From Cohnella sp. CFH 77786 (GTDB taxonomy: Bacteria > Bacillota > Bacilli > Paenibacillales > Paenibacillaceae): a DNA stretch of 64,000 nucleotides. Where the stretch lies: positions 62,001 through 126,000 of the forward strand of contig NZ_WJIB01000017.1 of NCBI RefSeq assembly GCF_019400745.1, written 5' to 3'. The position numbers were made by a program, and so were the translations under genes. Below are positions 59,516-64,000 of the stretch, one piece after another (the first letter of the stretch is position 1; the number at the start of each line of letters is the position of its first letter). The notes beneath the pieces were generated by a model, which ran no database searches, was not told where the DNA came from, and worked only from the letters and a program-made list of their open reading frames with translations.

Positions 59516-61840
59516 ATGAAATTCAGCGATGGCTATTGGATGGTCCGAGAAGGATACGAGATCCTGAGCCCCTACGAAATCGTCGACGTATCCGTCCGGG
59601 CGGACGGCATCACTTTGTACGCCGCATTCAGAAGCCAGGAAAATAGAGGAAACACGCTCAACGCGCCGCTTTTGACGTTGGAGTTCTCTTCTCCGCTCCC
59701 GGACATCATCCGGGCCAAGTTTTACCATCATAAAGGCGGCGTGCGCCGCACGCCTTCCTCCTTCCCGATCCGGGAAGACAAAGAGTTGCCGGTCCGGATC
59801 GAGAACACGGAAGCTGCGGTCAGCCTGACGAGCGGGGACACGACGGTCACCGTCACGAAGAAACATCCGCTCTCCATCGTCTATTCGCACAAAGGACGGG
59901 TGTTGACGCAAAGCGGCACCCGCTGCACCGCGTTTATCAAAGCCGCCGACGGGCACCACCATATCCGGGAGCAGCTCGGCCTGAGCGTCGGGGAGACCGT
60001 GTACGGGCTTGGGGAGCGGTTCACCGCGTTCGTGAAAAACGGGCAAACCGTGGATATCTGGAACCAGGACGGCGGAACGGCCTCCGAGCAAGCCTACAAG
60101 AACGTTCCGTTCTATGTGACCAACCGGGGCTACGGCGTATTCGTCAACCATCCCGAGCTCGTCTCCTTCGAGGTCGGATCGGAAAAGGTTTCGAAAACGC
60201 AGTTCAGCGTGCCGGGCGAGCAGCTCGAGTATTTCGTGATCGGCGGAGACTCGCTGAAGGACGTCCTGAGCAACTACACCTCGCTCACGGGCAAACCGGC
60301 GCTGCCGCCGGCCTGGTCGTTCGGGCTGTGGCTGACCACCTCGTTCACGACCAACTACGACGAAGCGACCGTCACGAGCTTCGTGGACGGAATGGCGGAG
60401 CGCGACCTGCCGCTGGCCGTGTTCCATTTCGACTGCTTCTGGATGAAGGAGTACGAATGGTGCAACTTCGAATGGGATGAACGGGTGTTCCCGGACCCGC
60501 GGGGCATGCTGCAGAGGCTTAAGGCCAAGGGCTTGCATATCTGCGTATGGATCAACTCCTACATCGCGCAGAAATCGTACCTGTTCGACGAAGGCATGGA
60601 AAAAGGCTACCTGGTCAAACGGCCGGACGGCAGCGTCTGGCAGTGGGACATGTGGCAGTACGGCATGGGCCTCGTCGACTTCACGAACCCGGAAGCCTGC
60701 CAGTGGTTCAAGGACAAGCTGTCCGTCCTGCTCGACATGGGCGTCGACAGCTTCAAAACCGACTTCGGCGAGCGGATTCCGACGGATGTCGTCTGGCATG
60801 ACGGTTCCGACCCGATGCAAATGCACAACTATTATACGCAGCTCTTCAACAAAACCGTTTTCGAGCTGCTCGAAGAAAAACGCGGCAAAGGCGAGGCGGC
60901 GCTCTTCGCCCGGTCCGCGACCGCTGGCGGCCAGCAGTTCCCGGTCCACTGGGGCGGCGATTGCGAAGCGACGTACGAGTCGATGGCCGAAAGCTTGCGG
61001 GGCGGGTTGTCGCTCGGTTTGTCCGGCTTCGGATACTGGAGCCACGACATCGGCGGCTTCGAGCAAAGCTCTCCGCCGGACCTGTACAAGCGCTGGGTGC
61101 AATTCGGCCTGCTCTCCAGCCACAGCCGCCTGCACGGCAGCACCTCGTACCGGGTTCCGTGGGTTTACGACGAGGAAGCGGTCGACGTGCTCCGCCACTT
61201 CACGAAGCTCAAGCTCCGCTTGATGCCTTATCTGTTCGGGCAAGCCGTCCAATCCTCCACGCTCGGTGTGCCGCTCATGCGCGCCATGGTGATGGAGTTC
61301 GGCGGCGACCCGACGAGCGACTACCTGGACCGCCAGTACATGCTGGGAGATTCCCTGCTCGTCGCGCCGATTTTCAACGAGCACGGAGAAGCGCTCTACT
61401 ACTTGCCGCAAGGAACCTGGACCCACTTCCTGAGCGGCGAGCAAGTGCAAGGCGGCGTCTGGCGCCGCGAGAAGTACGATTACTTCAGCCTTCCGCTGTT
61501 CGTCCGCGAGAACAGCCTCATCCCGGTGGGCGCGGTGGACAGCCGGCCGGATTACGATTACGCGGATGGCGCAACGCTCGAGCTGTTCGCCCTGCAGGAC
61601 GGCGCGTCGGCGATCGCGAACGTGCCGGATACGGCCGGCCATTCCGCGCTGCGCGTCACCGCGTCCCGTTCCGGCGGAGAAGTGAACGTTCGGGCGGAAG
61701 GCCAGGCTTCGAACTGGAGCCTGCTGCTGCGGGGCGTGGAGGCCGTGGCCTCGGTGCAAGGCGGAAGCGCGGAGCCGACGGAGCGCGGCGTGCGCGTCAC
61801 GCCTGCCGCCGGCGGCACGGAGCTGCGGATTCGGCTTTAA
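59516..61840 (+). CDS. GH31 alpha-xylosidase
   Basis: A 774-aa intracellular glycosidase of the YicI type that releases alpha-1,6-linked xylose from xyloglucan oligosaccharides. Catalytic residues fall at Asp416 (FKTDFGE, nucleophile) and Asp482 (HWGGD, acid/base), the same numbers as in Escherichia coli YicI. FGLWLTTSFTTNYDEATV and HFDCFWMKEYEWCNFEWD are family segments. It has no signal peptide. The frame opens at 59435, but AAAGGAAGAG before the ATG at 59516 is clear. It is divergent from an AraC regulator and behind a cre site. Confidence 0.94.
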   Translation: MKFSDGYWMVREGYEILSPYEIVDVSVRADGITLYAAFRSQENRGNTLNAPLLTLEFSSPLPDIIRAKFYHHKGGVRRTPSSFPIREDKELPVRIENTEAAVSLTSGDTTVTVTKKHPLSIVYSHKGRVLTQSGTRCTAFIKAADGHHHIREQLGLSVGETVYGLGERFTAFVKNGQTVDIWNQDGGTASEQAYKNVPFYVTNRGYGVFVNHPELVSFEVGSEKVSKTQFSVPGEQLEYFVIGGDSLKDVLSNYTSLTGKPALPPAWSFGLWLTTSFTTNYDEATVTSFVDGMAERDLPLAVFHFDCFWMKEYEWCNFEWDERVFPDPRGMLQRLKAKGLHICVWINSYIAQKSYLFDEGMEKGYLVKRPDGSVWQWDMWQYGMGLVDFTNPEACQWFKDKLSVLLDMGVDSFKTDFGERIPTDVVWHDGSDPMQMHNYYTQLFNKTVFELLEEKRGKGEAALFARSATAGGQQFPVHWGGDCEATYESMAESLRGGLSLGLSGFGYWSHDIGGFEQSSPPDLYKRWVQFGLLSSHSRLHGSTSYRVPWVYDEEAVDVLRHFTKLKLRLMPYLFGQAVQSSTLGVPLMRAMVMEFGGDPTSDYLDRQYMLGDSLLVAPIFNEHGEALYYLPQGTWTHFLSGEQVQGGVWRREKYDYFSLPLFVRENSLIPVGAVDSRPDYDYADGATLELFALQDGASAIANVPDTAGHSALRVTASRSGGEVNVRAEGQASNWSLLLRGVEAVASVQGGSAEPTERGVRVTPAAGGTELRIRL

Positions 61841-61879
61841 GGTAAGACGTCAGTTGGCATGAAGGCTTCGGTTGGCTAA

Positions 61880-61912
61880 GGGCCGTTCGGGATCATGGAT
61901 CCCGGCGGTCCT
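61880..61912 (+). terminator. Terminator after the GH31 gene
   Basis: CGGGATC and GATCCCG pair around ATG, extended by GG/CC, with CTTTTC after it on the rightward strand. Confidence 0.8.
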
Positions 61913-61917
61913 TTTCA

Positions 61918-62230
61918 TTGCGAAAGTCATGGCCTCCAAATCTCGATAGGGAGCTGCCCGCACAATCCGGCCCGTCCCTGCCAACCAGAACCTGGTTCCT
62001 TGGGAGGAGTCAATACGCCCCCGCCTTACCGTGTGAACAATCTACGCAGCTGGCGCTAGTCAGCAAACCGGTGCCGGGACGGGCTGAGCGGGAAAATGTC
62101 CCACTAAAATGAGCCCCACTGCCGTCGTTCCTGAAGCCGGCTTAGCCGATCATTTACGTTGCAGCCTGGCCATTCGAAAGGGGCGACTCGCAAAGTCCTA
62201 AACGGACCTGCGGGGACGCCCCTGATTTCA
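61918..62230 (-). mobile_element. Structured non-coding stretch, possible IS110-type end remnant
   Basis: No gene is visible. Perfect inverted repeats nest: GCCCGTCCC (61970-61978) with GGGACGGGC (62076-62084) around about 97 nt that include AACCAG/CTGGTT, and farther on AGGGGCG (62179-62185) with CGCCCCT (62217-62223) enclosing GTCC/GGAC. Read leftwards, the stretch ends in GGAGG and ATGACTTTCGCAATGAAA, which would read MTFRNEK if one T were restored; this resembles, from memory, the first residues of IS110-type transposases, whose non-coding left end encodes a guide (bridge) RNA. The element would be cut off right at the terminator of the GH31 gene. This identity is inference, and other structured RNAs are possible. 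Confidence 0.3.
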
Positions 62231-62248
62231 GCTGCCGATTTCTACTCT

Positions 62249-62824
62249 TTACGTAACGACCAAATGCTCGAAGGTGACCCTGCATCCTTCACCTGTGGGG
62301 GATTGCGCCACAACGCCGATCCTGATCTCCTCTTCGCAATCCAGGCCGAAATACCGGATCGTTTCCCACTTTTGACCATCTGCCGAATAATAAAAGGTAA
62401 AACAGTTTCCTGCTCTCTTGATGCGTAAATAGGGCTTACTTGCTTCCGCTTTGCAGGAGATGCAGTCGTCCGAATGGTTATTCGTGACGACGCTGATGAT
62501 CGTAGGAGTGCTTTCGTAAAATTCAAAACAAAGCTTCGCCCAGTGGCCGTCATCCGACATGACCATCAAGCATCCGGAGTCATAGGGGGCCTTCATCTCC
62601 ACGCCGACCCTGGTAACCATATCGAAATCCCCGCGCTTCATGGCATAAAGAAACGGCGCGCTGGACCTGACCGATTGTCCCGACGGGTCGATGAAGAAAT
62701 CCGACTTGGGAGGAGCCGCGATTTCCAATGCTCCGTTCTCGCCGAAGGCCCACGAGCCCGGCTCGTTCATCCATTTCAATTCCGGACTTAAATTCCGATC
62801 CGAACAACGGTCGAATAAATTCAA
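62249..62824 (-). CDS. DUF1349 concanavalin-like protein
   Basis: A 191-aa beta-sandwich protein of the DUF1349 family (related to yeast 'regulation of enolase' proteins): DFFIDPSGQSVRSSAPFLY, DSGCLMVMSDDGHWAKLCFEF, PTIISVVTNNHSDDC and FTFYYSADGQKWETIRYF. Family members are believed to bind sugars or act as accessory proteins of glycan use. The TTG at 62824 is preferred because GGGAGG lies 6 bp upstream; ATG at 62839 contains that site. It is 85-100 bp downstream of the GH29 gene in the same direction and so probably cotranscribed. Confidence 0.82.
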   Translation of the reverse strand: MNLFDRCSDRNLSPELKWMNEPGSWAFGENGALEIAAPPKSDFFIDPSGQSVRSSAPFLYAMKRGDFDMVTRVGVEMKAPYDSGCLMVMSDDGHWAKLCFEFYESTPTIISVVTNNHSDDCISCKAEASKPYLRIKRAGNCFTFYYSADGQKWETIRYFGLDCEEEIRIGVVAQSPTGEGCRVTFEHLVVT

Positions 62825-62924
62825 GGTTGTCCCTCCCATATGATTTCTACAACAAACGGCTGCTATCGTCGTCGAAGCCTGTCCATACGAGTAACCCCGG
62901 CCAGTTGCAGCCTTGGTCTACCGA

Positions 62925-64000
62925 TTAATCTTCCGTTACCGCCTCGGCCACCCGGACGACGTAATCTTCGCCGTACGGGTAACCGGTCGCTTGAAACGAG
63001 AACAAATCCTTCGCCGGGTCGTGCACGAAGCTCAGCTCTTCCCCGTTGTCCATCCAGCGGATCGACCGGATTGTCCGGCGCACCCCCGTGAACGTCCGCG
63101 GACCGACGCCGCCGGAAGGAACCGTCACGTTCCAATCCCCGGACACCGCCAATTGGTGGACGAAGAAGTACAGTTTGCCGTCTTCGCCCGCCAGTCCGAA
63201 ATCGCTGCCGCTTCCGGCGATTCCGCAAGGCGCCGTCGTATAGATGGCTTGCCCGAATACGCGGAGCCAATCCCCGATCGTCTCGAGCATCGCTTCCTGC
63301 AGCTTCGCGACCCGGCCGGTGCCGGTCAAGCCGATGTTCAGCAGATAGTTCGCCCCGACTTTGCGGCAGGCGCACAAATGCTCGATCAGTTCCTTCGTGG
63401 ATTTGAAGGCGAAATCGGCGCCGCTGTATCCCCAATAAGCGCCCATCGTTTGGCACATCTCCGCGGCGACGTACTTGGGCTTGCCCCGGCGGTCCATCGG
63501 ATGGGGACGTCCCTGTTCGAAGGTGACCGAATCGATTTCCGGATGGCCGTACACCCCGAGCTTATGCAAGCCGGAATTGTTGACGATGATCGCTTCCGGC
63601 TGGTTGCGGCGAATCATGCCGTACAGCGCGTCTTCCTGCCAATCGGCATCCGGCTTGTCCCAGTTTCCGTCGAACCACATGCCGCCGATTTTGCCGTACT
63701 CGGTACAGAGAATCTCGACCGATTGCTGCAAATACCGAAGATACGCCTCGAAATCTTCCCGGTAGCTGTCTACGTACCAATCGAGCGTCGTGTGATAAAA
63801 GAAGGGAACGATGCCTTCCGCTCGGCAGCCGGCCGCGAAATCGGCCATCAAATCGCGGGCGGCCGGGCTGTGCATGGAGTCGTAATCGCTCAGGCCCCTC
63901 GTGTCGTAAAGCGAGAACCCGTCATGATGGCGCGCCGTCAGCACGATGTATTTCATGCCCGCCCGCTTGGCCAGACGCGCGATCTCCCGTCCGTCGAAAT
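62925..64000 (-). CDS. GH29 alpha-L-fucosidase, N-terminus beyond the window
   Basis: At least 358 residues of an alpha-L-fucosidase; the frame is still open at 64000 (reading FDGREIARLAKRAGMKYIVL). Family marks are YIVLTARHHDGFSLYDT, SDYDS, WYVDSYREDFEAYLRYLQ and the nucleophile Asp in GGMWFDGNWD, followed by the GANYLLNIGLTGTGRV segment and a small C-terminal beta domain. The missing part is about 70-100 residues by family length. It would release alpha-fucose from xyloglucan- or mucin-type glycans, and together with the adjacent GH31 alpha-xylosidase this suggests xyloglucan use. Confidence 0.92.
   Translation of the reverse strand, partial: FDGREIARLAKRAGMKYIVLTARHHDGFSLYDTRGLSDYDSMHSPAARDLMADFAAGCRAEGIVPFFYHTTLDWYVDSYREDFEAYLRYLQQSVEILCTEYGKIGGMWFDGNWDKPDADWQEDALYGMIRRNQPEAIIVNNSGLHKLGVYGHPEIDSVTFEQGRPHPMDRRGKPKYVAAEMCQTMGAYWGYSGADFAFKSTKELIEHLCACRKVGANYLLNIGLTGTGRVAKLQEAMLETIGDWLRVFGQAIYTTAPCGIAGSGSDFGLAGEDGKLYFFVHQLAVSGDWNVTVPSGGVGPRTFTGVRRTIRSIRWMDNGEELSFVHDPAKDLFSFQATGYPYGEDYVVRVAEAVTED

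Noticed and set aside
62249..62839. ATG at 62839 as start of the DUF1349 gene
   Set aside because: The ATG overlaps the GGGAGG that fits the TTG at 62824; no ribosome site lies before the ATG.

Overview
This window comes from a GC-rich, endospore-forming Firmicute of the Paenibacillaceae type (Paenibacillus or Cohnella is my best guess). The signs are a spore-associated YyaC homologue, two YesM/YesN-type two-component pairs next to carbohydrate ABC permeases, strong AGGAGG ribosome sites with many TTG and GTG starts, a Bacillus-like yodTSRQP/kamA gene set and Bacillus-type cre and GntR operators. I saw no rRNA or tRNA gene, no CRISPR array, no intact insertion sequence and no phage genes.

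Layout. 1-21.3 kb holds two leftward polysaccharide-use operons. Operon 1 (10475 to 1007) encodes a GH88-type unsaturated uronyl hydrolase, two ABC permeases, a YesN-type regulator, a YesM-type kinase and a GH78-type alpha-L-rhamnosidase; it has no binding protein of its own. Operon 2 (21333 to 10756) encodes a YesM kinase, a YesN regulator, a lipoprotein sugar-binding protein behind a cre site, two permeases and a large secreted PL8 lyase. Lyase, importer, unsaturated uronyl hydrolase and rhamnosidase together suggest breakdown of an acidic, rhamnose-containing polysaccharide. 21.8-33.9 kb is mixed: a secreted hypothetical protein, a TetR/MFS efflux pair, yyaC, an ArsR-type regulator divergent from a GH51 arabinofuranosidase, a DUF1854 protein with an ABC exporter, and a DUF2935 protein. 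33.9-39.7 kb carries a 5'-truncated epimerase, a DUF1259 protein, a MerR/thioredoxin pair, glutaminase and an MprF-like membrane protein without its synthase domain.

39.8-50.0 kb is the most coherent block: a PAS-AAA+ sigma-54 activator, kamA (lysine 2,3-aminomutase), yodQ, yodR, yodS, yodT, the beta-lysine acetyltransferase gene ablB/yodP, and rpoN (sigma-54) itself. I can read three good sigma-54 promoters: before kamA, and back to back before yodT and yodP. The sequence therefore shows a nearly self-contained sigma-54 regulon for lysine/beta-lysine metabolism. 50-64 kb holds a CBO0543-like membrane protein, gntK with its GntR regulator and a classical gnt-type operator, an M48 and an M6-like metalloprotease, a methyltransferase, an AraC regulator divergent from a GH31 alpha-xylosidase with a cre site, a DUF1349 protein and a GH29 alpha-L-fucosidase cut by the right edge.

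The most unusual signal is non-coding. Tandem arrays in six places, with several unrelated sequences, all repeat with a period of 51 bp (15 copies at 201-962; others near 19.4, 29.6-29.9, 41.3, 43.0 and 57.6 kb), and most copies contain a small perfect hairpin. A second unexplained stretch, 61918-62230, is rich in nested inverted repeats and may be the non-coding end of a lost IS110-type element or another structured RNA.
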